Of a stretch of DNA of 64,000 nt, positions 38,301 to 46,920 are shown one piece after another. Position numbers and translations under genes: made by a program. Position 1 is the stretch's first letter; the number at the start of each line of letters is the position of its first letter. The notes below the pieces were generated by a model. It made no database searches. It was not told the origin of the DNA and saw only the letters and a list, made by a program, of their open reading frames with translations. Location: assembly GCA_027307045.1 (NCBI GenBank), contig DAHUXR010000003.1:1-64000 (forward strand), read 5' to 3'. The stretch comes from Acidobacteriaceae bacterium. Its GTDB lineage: Bacteria > Acidobacteriota > Terriglobia > Terriglobales > Acidobacteriaceae.

Positions 38301-40321
38301 ACCCGGACCACTTCGACGCCCATTCTGTGGAACTTCTGGGCCGCCGCTTTATGCGCCTGCTTGCGGCCTATGCCACCGCTCCCGATCAACCTGTTAACTG
38401 CATCGATTTGCTCGACGCGCGCGAGCGCCGGCAGATTGTGGGGGAATTCAACCAGACACATACAGAGTATCCTCGCAACAAAACCATGATGGAATTGTTT
38501 GCGGAGCAGGTCCAGCGCCGCGGGGAAGAACTGGCGGTGGTTTGCGGCCAGGAGAAAATCAGCTATGCCGAACTGAACCGTCGTTCGAATCAACTGGGCC
38601 GCTACTTAAGGAACTTGGGCGTCGGTCCGGAAAAGCTGGTGGGCATCAGCGTCGAGCGTTCTATACACATGGTGCTCGCAATGTTGGGCATTCTTAAAGC
38701 CGGCGGAGCGTATGTCCCTATCGATCCAGCATATCCGCTGGATCGGCTGCGCTTCATGGCGCAGGATTCTGACATTGGAGTTTGGCTGACCCAAGGACAC
38801 CTGGCTCATCGCATCCCACAATTAAAAGCGCAAGTGGTCTGCCTTGATCGTGATTGGGACGAGATCGCGCAGCAAAGCGACAACAGTTTTCGAACTCAGG
38901 TATTTCCGGAAAACCTTGCCTATGTGATCTATACGTCGGGTTCGACAGGACAGCCTAAAGCGGCAGCGGTAAGCCATCGCAGCATGATTCGCCTGCTGCG
39001 CGAGACTAACTACATCCAATTTAAGGGCGATGAAGTGGTGGCCCAGACCGTCAACATGTCCTTTGATCCCTCCACATTTGAGATATGGGGAGCGTTGTTG
39101 AACGGATGCCGGCTGGCGATCATCGGCAATGAAGTGCTGCTCGATGTAGAAAGATTTGCGGCAGAAATCATAGACAAGGGTGTGCAAGTCATGTTTCTGG
39201 CAACCGCATTGTTTAACGAAGTGGGGCGACTGAAACCCACCATGTTCAATTCGGTGAAAAGTTTGCTGTTTGGAGGGGAAGCCGTTTATCCCGTAACCGC
39301 TGCTGCCGTGCTTGAGCATGGAGGGCCGGAGCGGCTGGTGAACGCCTATGGGCCTGCCGAATGCACCACATTCAGCGGTTGGTATGTCGCAAAAAAGGTA
39401 GCCAGGGATGCTGTAAGCGTACCTATCGGCAAGGCGGTCGCAAATACCCAGCTTTATGTGCTCGATCGCAACATGAACCTAGAGCCCATTGGAATCGTGG
39501 GCAAGTTGTACATCGGTGGCGAAGGGCTCGCGCGAGGCTATTGGAAAAGGCCGGAACTAACGGCAGAGAGATTTGTTCCAGATCCTTATGGCCAACCGGG
39601 AGGACGTCTTTACATCAGTGGGGACCTTGCCCGTTGGATGGACGATGGCAATCTGGAATTCTTTGGCCGTGAGGACAATCAGATCAAGATCCGCGGTTTC
39701 CGGGTGGAACTGAGCGAGATTGAGGTCGCGCTGCTACAGCATGGTGGAGTGCGCAACTGTGCCGTGCTCATGAAGAGCCTGGGTAGTGGCAAGCAACTGG
39801 TGGCCTACATCTCCGGTGAAGCGAAGCTTGACGAGTTAAAGGCTTACTTGAAAGCCAAGCTGCCCGAGTACATGGTGCCCGGTATCTATGTGATCTTGCC
39901 TGAGTTACCACTGAATACCAATGGCAAAGTAGATCGCAGAGCTCTTCCGGAGGTAGAAGATAGTGTGCTCCCGGAGATAGAGGAAAGTGCTTCGGAGCCG
40001 ATTACTCCTATCGAAGAGTTGCTTACGGATATTTGGAAAGAAATTCTGGGCGTGGCGCGCGTCTCAGTGCGCTCAAACTTTTACGATCTGGGCGGACACT
40101 CACTGCTGGCGCTCCGCGTAGTATCCCGGATTAATGACTATTTCCAGACAGGGCTTTCGGTGCGTACGCTTCTTGAATATCCAGTATTGAAGGAGTTTGC
40201 ACAAAGGCTGCGTTCCATTTCGACGCGTCCCGTTCTAGAAATGGAAAAAATGGCCAGGATCGGGCTGATGGTCCGCAGGATGACACCTGATCAACGCAAA
40301 GCTGCTCTTGCGGCGCAATGA
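32354..40321 (+). CDS. NRPS3: C-A-T-E-C-A-T
   Basis: About 2655 residues from ATG 32354, chosen because the paralogous relic at 3486 starts at the same point (MSGEIQ/MSNEVH); an in-frame ATG at 32276 is the alternative. C1 (about 50-480) has HHLITDF at 185, with Phe for Gly as in the relic. A1 (HTSGSTGTPKG 661) has code DAFFWGGTFK, suggesting a branched aliphatic residue. T1 is LGGDSI (Ser1050), the form that precedes epimerases. E (about 1090-1540) has HHLAVDGVSWRIL at 1238. C2 (HHILVDG 1726) should therefore accept a D-configured donor. A2 (YTSGSTGQPKAA 2193; the usual Gly after PK is Ala) has code DPFFLGATFK, hydrophobic but unassigned. T2 has Ser2583. The C-terminal tail (LEMEKMARIG to KAALAAQ) resembles that of NRPS4 and may be a docking segment. 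There is no thioesterase. Confidence 0.93.
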   Translation: MSNEVHDRESTVNQERISRLTPAQREMLQKRLRGEGPRTESKLVIKRRPTLDYPITAEQEHLWLLHQMDPNVHYFNHTHAFRLKGALNIDAVERAINEMVRRHENFRTALPEIDGKPRAVVAPQLQIPLERVEVPEFPVEDRYERLQALVTAYTCRPFDLLNGPLVRAILLRVTEHEHAIMLTLHHLITDFVSYDLVDNEFFALYDAFSRGLPSPLPELTIQYGDFAYWLDQWMKSEEAARQADYWLRKLADLPRLDLVTDMPRPHTRSFSAVRLVWTLPDALWVQFKQLCAAENVTRFTAFLVVFAMFLREYSGKDDIPIATPVSSRKHRETQPLIGYFLNTIVYRLDLSGDPSFRELLQRTRMTTLEAMANSDLPFEFLLNKLQAERDPSRAPLVDSSYAFGNDHKKPQPPAGLASLEEFDAFYQSGWLDVNLGVNDNTDHAVVVFDYLVDLFLHSTGERMMQHFQRLFEQAAADPGRRLSNFLLLSDREQQQILTDWNDTAAPYPSTQTIQSCFVLQVSRNESAIALRSPETELTYGELNKRANRLAHRLIKTGVKPESAVAILMERSVDMVVATLAVLKAGGAYLPLHSAYPLERMRLIMEEAGASVLLLDRTTARREFGYGEIIVVDDQPFLETQDNADSGPDITVHPDQLAYVIHTSGSTGTPKGVAVTHRNVLSLAFDRGWREGSLERVLFHSSHAFDASTFEMWVPLLRGKQVIIAPPGELDSAAYRRLFQEEKVTSTFLTASLFNALVQESPGCFSGVPEIWAGGDVVSAIAVQRLHEHCPETLVCNGYGPTETTTFATHYAISNPEKLTGNVPIGRAMDNHQVYVLDSVFKPVPVGIPGELFIAGDGLARGYLQRPDFTAERFLPNPFGASGGRMYRTGDRVRWREDGQIEFLGRTDQQVKLRGYRIELTEIEVALLGCSGVGQAAVIMHSDSRGEKRLVAYVVPATGQSLNSVELRETLARILPNYMVPAFITVLPSLPLNPNGKLDRKKLPAPEVTRSGSVRRPGTHAEEVLCSLMMQVLSVHHITPDDNFFALGGDSILAFQLVSRARQAGLILSLRDVFEQPTIEVLASISRAQDVVAAVPEVGVGAMPPTPIMCWFLESGGTLSRFSQSIVLQVPANLERQHLVSALQTMLDHHDALRLRFTGAEKRREEWRLEVQTQGAVRAESCLHTLDVEGIDDDGLRQKIAEEAQAATSRLSAESGLMLQAVWFDAGRSSSGRLLLIIHHLAVDGVSWRILAPDFVAAYAATAAGHPPVLEPCPVSFRGWAERLSREALDPERVKELSFWTDMLKDAQELVPSQQLVRSRDTVGSAQQIALTLPPKVTAPLLNRVAGAFHARINDVLLTGLVLSILKWRKNSSDGTSVLIDMEGHGRESIFDGVDLSRTVGFFTTIFPVNLDPGNLDLEESWTGGEALGRALKSIKEQLRSIPDNGIGYGLLRYLNPETAPVLSRLPKSQIDFNYLGRFPVTETADWTPSESFSGGLDPEMAFHHPLQVDSMVLERAAGPELTAVWTWMPGILSEKDVRLIADGWFHMLEALVQHSEQPGAGGLSPSDVPLVTLSQSEIDRLESEHGEIEDILPLTPLQEGMLFFAFYDAGGPDIYNVQIMLRLEGALDEEALHDAAKALLSRHKNLCVAFEHKDLDRPVQIISKNFSLPWDTVDLSALEPQHRELNWAELVQRDRVARFTPNVSPLFRFLLVRFAPQESRLLITTHHILVDGWSVPLMIPELQTLYEHHGSAAALPRVTAYRDYLAWLASRDRSAAEAAWREALAGLEEGTRLSPLASLGEPKIPERIIVELEEELTRQLTEQARARNLTVNTIVQGAWAVLLSRHTGREDVVFGSTVSGRSPEIAGVEGMIGLLINTVPTRVRLRSADSFNDLVSRLNQEQSRLLAHQYLGLVEIQRLTKLHELFDTLVVFENFPRGEEAGANVQRSGGLRFTVMDLNDAAHYPLTVVVAPGRRLSVYFTYHPDHFDAHSVELLGRRFMRLLAAYATAPDQPVNCIDLLDARERRQIVGEFNQTHTEYPRNKTMMELFAEQVQRRGEELAVVCGQEKISYAELNRRSNQLGRYLRNLGVGPEKLVGISVERSIHMVLAMLGILKAGGAYVPIDPAYPLDRLRFMAQDSDIGVWLTQGHLAHRIPQLKAQVVCLDRDWDEIAQQSDNSFRTQVFPENLAYVIYTSGSTGQPKAAAVSHRSMIRLLRETNYIQFKGDEVVAQTVNMSFDPSTFEIWGALLNGCRLAIIGNEVLLDVERFAAEIIDKGVQVMFLATALFNEVGRLKPTMFNSVKSLLFGGEAVYPVTAAAVLEHGGPERLVNAYGPAECTTFSGWYVAKKVARDAVSVPIGKAVANTQLYVLDRNMNLEPIGIVGKLYIGGEGLARGYWKRPELTAERFVPDPYGQPGGRLYISGDLARWMDDGNLEFFGREDNQIKIRGFRVELSEIEVALLQHGGVRNCAVLMKSLGSGKQLVAYISGEAKLDELKAYLKAKLPEYMVPGIYVILPELPLNTNGKVDRRALPEVEDSVLPEIEESASEPITPIEELLTDIWKEILGVARVSVRSNFYDLGGHSLLALRVVSRINDYFQTGLSVRTLLEYPVLKEFAQRLRSISTRPVLEMEKMARIGLMVRRMTPDQRKAALAAQ

Positions 40322-40472
40322 ACTCCCGTTTGCGCCGCGGCTTTCGTAGTGGGTCAGTTCGATGAAAGCTGGCCGCCAATATCAGCGTGCCTTTACGAGA
40401 TGTTCATCGCGGCGATGAGCTGCCGCGAAGAATTGTTAGCCAAACTGAGCTACTGCCAGGTCAGGGGTGACC

Positions 40473-43400
40473 ATGAATAAACCCAACGGAATGCTGTCGG
40501 ACGCAGAGCGACAGCAGATTTTCCATGAGTGGAACAACACGCATGCGGAATATCCCGAGGTGTGTATTCACGAGCTGTTTGAAGCGCAGGTAAAACGCAC
40601 GCCGGAAGCCACGGCGGTGGCGTTTGGCAGCGAGAGAGTGAGCTATGCCGAGTTGAACCGGCGGGCAAACCGGCTGGCGCATTATCTGCACACGAAGGGA
40701 GTCAGGCCTGAAGAGCGAGTAGGAATATGCGCGGAGCGGGGCGTGGAAATGGTTGTGGGACTGCTGGCTGTGCTGAAAGCTGGCGGAGCTTATGTTCCTC
40801 TGGATCCAAAGTATCCAGAGGAACGGTTGCAATATATGGTGAAGGACAGCGCACCCGTGGCAGTGCTCACGCAGAGGAGCACGGACGCTTTGCTGAGAAG
40901 AATTGGGAATGGAATCAGCGTGATCGGGTTGGATGGAGTTGCGCAGAGTAGGGAAGCGGCAGAAGAAATAAATCCTGAACGCACGAGCATAAGGCTCACG
41001 CCTGGTCATTTGGCTTACGTGATTTACACTTCAGGTTCCACCGGTGTGCCCAAGGCCGTGATGCTGGAACATCGCAATGCCGTTAACCTGATCTGCTGGG
41101 CGCACACGGTTTTTAGCGATGATGTCCTGTCGCGGACATTGTTTTCCACCTCCCTCAATTTTGATCTGGCGGTGTATGAGTGCTTTGTCCCGCTAACGTG
41201 CGGAGGCTGCATCCACGTGGTGTCCAACGCGCTGGATTTGGCGGGAGGAGGAGTGGATGTAACGCTGATCAATACGGTGCCGTCGGTGATGAAGACACTG
41301 CTGGAAGAGCGGGCGGTGCCGGCAGCGGTACAGGCAATGAATGTCGCCGGGGAGCCGTTGCGGCGGGAACTCGTGGAAAGCATTTTCGCAGGCACGGAAG
41401 TGAAGCAGGTATGCAACCTGTATGGTCCCACGGAAACCACGACCTACTCGACCTGGGTGAGGATGAAGCGGGAAGATGGATTCATAGCCCATATCGGAAG
41501 GCCACTGGCTAACACGCGTGTATACATTCTGGATGAAAAGATGGATCCGGTTCCCGTGGGTGTGGAGGGCGAGATTTATATCGGCGGAGCGGGAGTGGCC
41601 CGTGGATATCTGAACCGCAATGAGCTAACGGCGGAGCGCTTTGTGCCCGACCCTTATTCGGCGCAAGCGGGCGCGCGCATGTACAAGACGGGCGATCTTG
41701 GCAGATGGCTGGCGGACGGAAACCTGGAATTTCTGGGACGGAACGACGAACAGGTGAAGGTTCGCGGGTTCCGAATCGAGCTTGGAGAGATAGCAGCGCG
41801 GCTAAAGGAGCACTCGGCGGTGGCGGAGGCAGTGATCGTTGCGCGGGAAGACGTGCCCGGAGAAAAGCATCTGGTGGCTTACTACGTTATGGACAGCGCC
41901 TGCCGCGGTAGTGAAGGGTATGGCACACGAGAGGCGCTGAAGGCCGAGCAGGTGAATGGATGGGCAACCACATACGACGCAATCTGTAACGAATGGGCTT
42001 CCGTTGCGGACCCCACGTTCAACACTGCTGGTTGGATCAGCTTCTATACCGGGCAGCCCATTGCTGCGCAAGAAATGCGCGAGTGGCTGGATGGAACAGT
42101 GAAGCGTGTTAAGGCGTTGCAGCCAAAGCGCGTTTGGGAAATCGGCTGTGGCACGGGTATGTTGCTGTTCCGCATTGCCCCTGAGTGCGCGTTCTACCGG
42201 GGGACGGACATATCTGTGGCGGCACTGAATTTTTTGCGTCAACAGTTGCAGCGTCCTGAACTGCACATGCCCCATGTTGTGCTGGAGCGCAAGGCCGCGC
42301 ATGAATTTGGAGACATAAGCAAGCTGCAACCATTTGACCTCCTGCTCATGAACTCCGTAGTCCAGCATTTCCCCGACCTTGAGTACCTGATGACCGTTCT
42401 AGCCGGTGCGGTGGAAACGCTGGAAACAGGCGGCGCGATCTTCATAGGAGACGTGCGTAATTATTCATTGCTGGAGGCTTTTCACACTTCCGCACAACTA
42501 TACGAAGCGACCGATTCCCTGAGTTGTGATGCTCTCTTGTACCGCGTGCAAAAGAGTATCCATCAGGAAGGACAGTTGCTTATCTCTCCGGAATTCTTCA
42601 CTGCATTGCCCCAGCGCCTGCCGCAAATCACCCGGGTTGAAATCGACTTGAAACGCGGCCAGGCCCACAATGAACTCACCAGCTTTCGTTATGATGTCGT
42701 GCTTCACGTGTGTAGGCCTGTCCTGCTTTTGGAATGTCCCTGGATTGATTGGAGCGCTGAAAATTGGAGTCTGGAGCGGTTGCGTGAGATCTTGGGCCGT
42801 GACCACCCCGAGGTGCTGGGAGTTGCAGGAATTCCCGACGCTCGCGTTCAGCGCGATGTCATCGCCAGTCGAATTCTTCGTTCAGGAAATCGTCCGGCTA
42901 CGGTAGGCGCACTGCGCCGGCAGTTAGAGGGCGAACGGCCATGCGCAGTCGAGTTGGAAGATATCTGGTCACTCGAAAAGGATTTGCCTTACACCATCGA
43001 GGTCCGCTGGTCAAAAACCGGGGCTGGGCTCTGTGATGTGCTCTTCCGCAGATGTGGAAATGCCAAGAGTACGAAGCAAGCCGCAAAGGTGACGTTTCCT
43101 GGGGAAAACACGGTCTTGGGTCCGTTGCACGTTTACTCTAATGATCCATTGAAGCCACGGCTGGCTGAAGGTCTGGTGGGCGAACTGCGTAGTTGGCTCC
43201 AGGCGAAACTTCCGGAGTATATGGTGCCGGCAGTATATGTACAGCTCGAGCAGATGCCGCTGACAGCCAACGGGAAACTTGATCGCAAGGCGTTGCCGGC
43301 CCCCGAAGCGGATGCGTACGCGAGGCAAGCCTATGAAACTCCCCAGGGAGAGACGGAAGAGATGCTGGCGGCAATATGGTCCGAATTACTTCAGGCGAAG

Positions 43401-46400
43401 CGGGTCGGGCGTCGCGATAACTTTTTTGGCCTGGGTGGACATTCACTACAGGCAGTGCGCGTGGTGACGCGCATCCGGCAAGGATTGGGTGTGGCGATGA
43501 CGGTAGCAGATCTGTTTGCGCACCCGGTGCTGGCGGATCTGGCCGGTAGTCTGAAGGGCGCAATGCCAGTTGATCTGCCGCCAATTGTGCGCGTGGAGCG
43601 CGGCGCGCGGCTGCCGTTGTCTTTTGCGCAGCAACGCTTGTTTTTTTTGGCGCAGATGGAAGAGGCAAGCAAGGCATATCACGTGCCTTGGGGCTTGCAT
43701 TTGAGGGGCGAACTGGACACGGCAGCCTTGCGGCGAGCGCTGGACCGGATTGTGGCGCGGCATGAGGCTTTGCGGACTACTTTTGTCTTGCTTGATGGAG
43801 AGCCTGTGCAGCGCATTGCCTCCGCTGCGGACAGCCGGTTTCATCTGCTGGAGCGCGATCTGCAGCGGCAACGGGATGCACCGACGGAACTGAATCGTCT
43901 TCTCGCTGAGCACGCTAACGCTTCTTTTAATTTGCAAATTGGGCCATTGATTCGCGGGCTATTGGTTCGCGAGTCCGAAGATGAGCACACGCTTCTGATC
44001 ACCATGCACCATATCGTCTCCGATGGGTGGTCGTTGGGGGTTTTCCGTAATGAGTTGAGCCAATTGTATAGCGCCTTCCGTCGTGAAGAAGAGGACCCAT
44101 TGCCGGAATTAGAAGTCCAGTATGCAGACTATGCGATGTGGGAACGGCGGTGGCTGGAAGGAGAGGTGCTGAGGCAGCAGAGCGAGTACTGGAAAGAAGC
44201 TTTGCAGGGCGCTCCCGCCTTCCTTGAGTTGCCCACGGACCACGCACGACCCGCGCAGCAGGATTATAGAGGAGGAGTGGAGGAACTGGTGCTGGAGCAT
44301 GGGCTCACGGCGGGGCTGAAAGAGCTGAGCTGGCGGCAGGGAACAACCTTATATATGACGCTCCTGGCAGGCTGGGCAGCATTGCTCGCGCGCCTGTCAG
44401 GCCAGGGGGAAGCGGTGATCGGCACGTCGGTAGCAAACCGGGGACGGGCAGAGATCGAAGGAGTGATTGGATTTTTTGCAAATACTCTGGCTCTGCGGGT
44501 GGATGTAAGTGGCGCAATATCAGTGAAAGAGTTGCTGAAGCAGGTGAAGGAAGTGTCCTTGCGAGGGCAACAGAATCACAATCTGCCGTTTGAGCGGGTA
44601 GTGGAGATAGTGCAGCCTGAGCGGAGTCTGACTCACAATCCCTTGTTTCAAGTTTCGTTTGCATGGCAGAACGCGCCGGAAGGATCCATGCTGCTTCCCG
44701 GGGTGGAAGCGAAGCCGCTCGAGTCGCTGCCTTACCAGCCGGCAAAATTCGATTTGACGCTTTTTATGCGTGAGGCAAATGGAACGATCACCGGTGAATT
44801 GGAATATGCTACCTCGCTGTTTGAGCCCGGCACCGTCAGACGCTATCGGGAATATTTCCGCAGGCTGCTGGAGGGGATGGTAGCGCATGATTGGGAGATG
44901 GTGGACCGGCTGGGTATGCTCAGTGAGAGCGAGCGAGAGCAGGTCCTATACCGGTGGAATGCGACCGCGGTCGAATTTCCGTCGAACAAGACCCTCCCCG
45001 AGTTATTCGCGGAGCAGGTGGAGAGGACGCCAAAAGCGGTGGCGGTGGAATATGAAGGCCGGCAGTTGACATATCGCCAACTGAATCGGCAGGCGAATCA
45101 GCTGGCGAATTATCTGCAAACTTTGGGAGTGAAGCCGGAGATGCGGGTGGCACTCTGCGTAGAGCGGAGTTTGGAGATGATCGTAGGGCTCATGGCCATA
45201 CTCAAGGCCGGGGGCGCTTACGTGCCATTGGATCCGGCCTATCCGCAGGAACGTTTGCAGTACATGCTGGAGAATAGTGGACCGGTCGTTCTGCTGACGC
45301 AAGCTCAAGTGATGGAGCGTTTGGGGCCATTGCCGGCCAGCCTCGCAACGTTGGATTTGACCGATACTTCTTCCTGGGCCAACCAACCGAGGAGCAATCC
45401 GGAGACTCTCGGCGCAGGGTTTACCCCAGCGCATTTGGCTTACATCGTTTACACATCCGGTTCCACAGGCAAACCCAAAGGCGTGATGGTGAGCAACCAG
45501 AATCTTGTGAGTTCAACCTTTGCCAGAAAACTGGCTTACGGTGATTTGGGCCGTTTTTTGCTGCTGTCTTCCATCTCCTTTGATAGTTCGGTGGCTGGTA
45601 TTTTTGGAAGTCTTCTCCATGGCGGTACGCTAGTGATCGCCAGTAGCGATGTCGTTCGCGATCCGTTGCGTCTCAACATGGAGCTTCAGCGCCTGGGAGT
45701 GGAAACCCTGCTCTGTGTTCCATCCTTATATAAGCACCTTTTGGAATATTCTGTCGGCCATGGAAAAAAGAAACAGCTTTCCCGGGTCATCGTTGCCGGC
45801 GAGGCTTGTCCCTCGGACTTAGTCGCGAAGTCAGCCCAGCAGCAACCCCAGGTTGAGCTATTCAACGAGTACGGGCCCAGCGAAGCTACGGTGTGGGCGA
45901 GCATGTACCGTTGCGCCGATCCATTGGGTAGCCAATCGGTGCCGATCGGGCGGCCGATTGCGAATACGCGGGTGTACATCCTGGACAGGTATGGAGAACC
46001 AGCGCCGATTGGAGTAGCGGGGGAGCTGTACATCGGCGGAGCAGGAGTGGCACGAGGATACCTGAACCGCAGTGAACTGACGGCGGAGCGTTTTGTGCCC
46101 GATCCGTACGCAGCCGAGGCGGGCACTCGCATGTACAAGACAGGCGATGTGGGCAGATGGCTGGCGGACGGGAAACTGGAATTTCTGGGACGGAATGATG
46201 AACAGGTGAAGATTCGCGGGTTCAGAATTGAGGTTGGAGAGATAGCAGAGCGGCTAGAGGAACATCCGGCAGTGGAGGAAGCGGTAGTGATAGCGCGGGA
46301 AGATGCGCCTGGAGAGAAGCGTCTGGTGGCCTACTATTCGCCTTCAACTCTGCACACTTTTCCTGATCCCGAATCCCGATCTTCCGACCTTCGTTCGTTC

Positions 46401-46874
46401 CTCTCCAGACGTTTGCCGGAGCACATGGTGCCGGCAGCGTATGTGTTGCTTGAGTCGTTTCCATTGACGCCGAATGGCAAGCTGGATCGTAAGGCTTTGC
46501 CGGCGCCAACGGGGAAAGCCTATGCGGTGCGTCAGTATGAACCTCCACAGGGAAACCTTGAGACTGCCCTGGCAGAAATCTGGGCGGAGGTCCTTAAATT
46601 GGAGCGGGTGGGTCGTCACGATGACTTCTTCGCATTGGGCGGACAATCCCTGCTCGCGCTCCGAGTGCTGTACCGCGTGAATGACTGCTTCCAGATGGAA
46701 CTCTCTGTGCGGGTACTTCTTGAGCATTCGGTACTGATGGATTTTGCGCAGAAACTGCGATCTTGTTCTGGACGCAAGCCGGAGGAATTGGAAAAAATAG
46801 CGACGATTTGGCTTAGGATCCATGGGATGACCTCTGAAGAACTCAAAGCCGCTCTTGTTCGCTATACTGCTTGA
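40473..46874 (+). CDS. NRPS4: A-NMT-T-C-A-T, adenylation-first
   Basis: A 2133-residue synthetase starting at ATG 40473 (AGGGG upstream; an in-frame GTG lies 6 bases earlier). Only about 25 residues precede A1, so there is no N-terminal condensation domain. A1 (YTSGSTGVPKA from 185) has code DLYNNALTYK, alanine-type. A methyltransferase (about 480-800; SAM motif EIGCGTG at 556-562) is inserted between A8 and A10 (NGKLDRKAL about 933), the usual site for N-methylation. T1 has Ser991. C (about 1046) has HHIVSDG at 1179. A2 (YTSGSTGKPKG 1660) has code DSALIAEVWK, which I cannot assign safely. T2 is LGGQSLLAL (Ser2059). The C-terminal tail resembles NRPS3's. An N-methyl-alanine starter followed by one more residue is the simplest reading, making this a loading protein despite its position near the operon end. 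Confidence 0.93.
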   Translation: MNKPNGMLSDAERQQIFHEWNNTHAEYPEVCIHELFEAQVKRTPEATAVAFGSERVSYAELNRRANRLAHYLHTKGVRPEERVGICAERGVEMVVGLLAVLKAGGAYVPLDPKYPEERLQYMVKDSAPVAVLTQRSTDALLRRIGNGISVIGLDGVAQSREAAEEINPERTSIRLTPGHLAYVIYTSGSTGVPKAVMLEHRNAVNLICWAHTVFSDDVLSRTLFSTSLNFDLAVYECFVPLTCGGCIHVVSNALDLAGGGVDVTLINTVPSVMKTLLEERAVPAAVQAMNVAGEPLRRELVESIFAGTEVKQVCNLYGPTETTTYSTWVRMKREDGFIAHIGRPLANTRVYILDEKMDPVPVGVEGEIYIGGAGVARGYLNRNELTAERFVPDPYSAQAGARMYKTGDLGRWLADGNLEFLGRNDEQVKVRGFRIELGEIAARLKEHSAVAEAVIVAREDVPGEKHLVAYYVMDSACRGSEGYGTREALKAEQVNGWATTYDAICNEWASVADPTFNTAGWISFYTGQPIAAQEMREWLDGTVKRVKALQPKRVWEIGCGTGMLLFRIAPECAFYRGTDISVAALNFLRQQLQRPELHMPHVVLERKAAHEFGDISKLQPFDLLLMNSVVQHFPDLEYLMTVLAGAVETLETGGAIFIGDVRNYSLLEAFHTSAQLYEATDSLSCDALLYRVQKSIHQEGQLLISPEFFTALPQRLPQITRVEIDLKRGQAHNELTSFRYDVVLHVCRPVLLLECPWIDWSAENWSLERLREILGRDHPEVLGVAGIPDARVQRDVIASRILRSGNRPATVGALRRQLEGERPCAVELEDIWSLEKDLPYTIEVRWSKTGAGLCDVLFRRCGNAKSTKQAAKVTFPGENTVLGPLHVYSNDPLKPRLAEGLVGELRSWLQAKLPEYMVPAVYVQLEQMPLTANGKLDRKALPAPEADAYARQAYETPQGETEEMLAAIWSELLQAKRVGRRDNFFGLGGHSLQAVRVVTRIRQGLGVAMTVADLFAHPVLADLAGSLKGAMPVDLPPIVRVERGARLPLSFAQQRLFFLAQMEEASKAYHVPWGLHLRGELDTAALRRALDRIVARHEALRTTFVLLDGEPVQRIASAADSRFHLLERDLQRQRDAPTELNRLLAEHANASFNLQIGPLIRGLLVRESEDEHTLLITMHHIVSDGWSLGVFRNELSQLYSAFRREEEDPLPELEVQYADYAMWERRWLEGEVLRQQSEYWKEALQGAPAFLELPTDHARPAQQDYRGGVEELVLEHGLTAGLKELSWRQGTTLYMTLLAGWAALLARLSGQGEAVIGTSVANRGRAEIEGVIGFFANTLALRVDVSGAISVKELLKQVKEVSLRGQQNHNLPFERVVEIVQPERSLTHNPLFQVSFAWQNAPEGSMLLPGVEAKPLESLPYQPAKFDLTLFMREANGTITGELEYATSLFEPGTVRRYREYFRRLLEGMVAHDWEMVDRLGMLSESEREQVLYRWNATAVEFPSNKTLPELFAEQVERTPKAVAVEYEGRQLTYRQLNRQANQLANYLQTLGVKPEMRVALCVERSLEMIVGLMAILKAGGAYVPLDPAYPQERLQYMLENSGPVVLLTQAQVMERLGPLPASLATLDLTDTSSWANQPRSNPETLGAGFTPAHLAYIVYTSGSTGKPKGVMVSNQNLVSSTFARKLAYGDLGRFLLLSSISFDSSVAGIFGSLLHGGTLVIASSDVVRDPLRLNMELQRLGVETLLCVPSLYKHLLEYSVGHGKKKQLSRVIVAGEACPSDLVAKSAQQQPQVELFNEYGPSEATVWASMYRCADPLGSQSVPIGRPIANTRVYILDRYGEPAPIGVAGELYIGGAGVARGYLNRSELTAERFVPDPYAAEAGTRMYKTGDVGRWLADGKLEFLGRNDEQVKIRGFRIEVGEIAERLEEHPAVEEAVVIAREDAPGEKRLVAYYSPSTLHTFPDPESRSSDLRSFLSRRLPEHMVPAAYVLLESFPLTPNGKLDRKALPAPTGKAYAVRQYEPPQGNLETALAEIWAEVLKLERVGRHDDFFALGGQSLLALRVLYRVNDCFQMELSVRVLLEHSVLMDFAQKLRSCSGRKPEELEKIATIWLRIHGMTSEELKAALVRYTA

Positions 46875-46920
46875 TTTGATTTAAGTCGATTGAATTTGCT
46901 GATCCCAACCCGGAGGCCGG

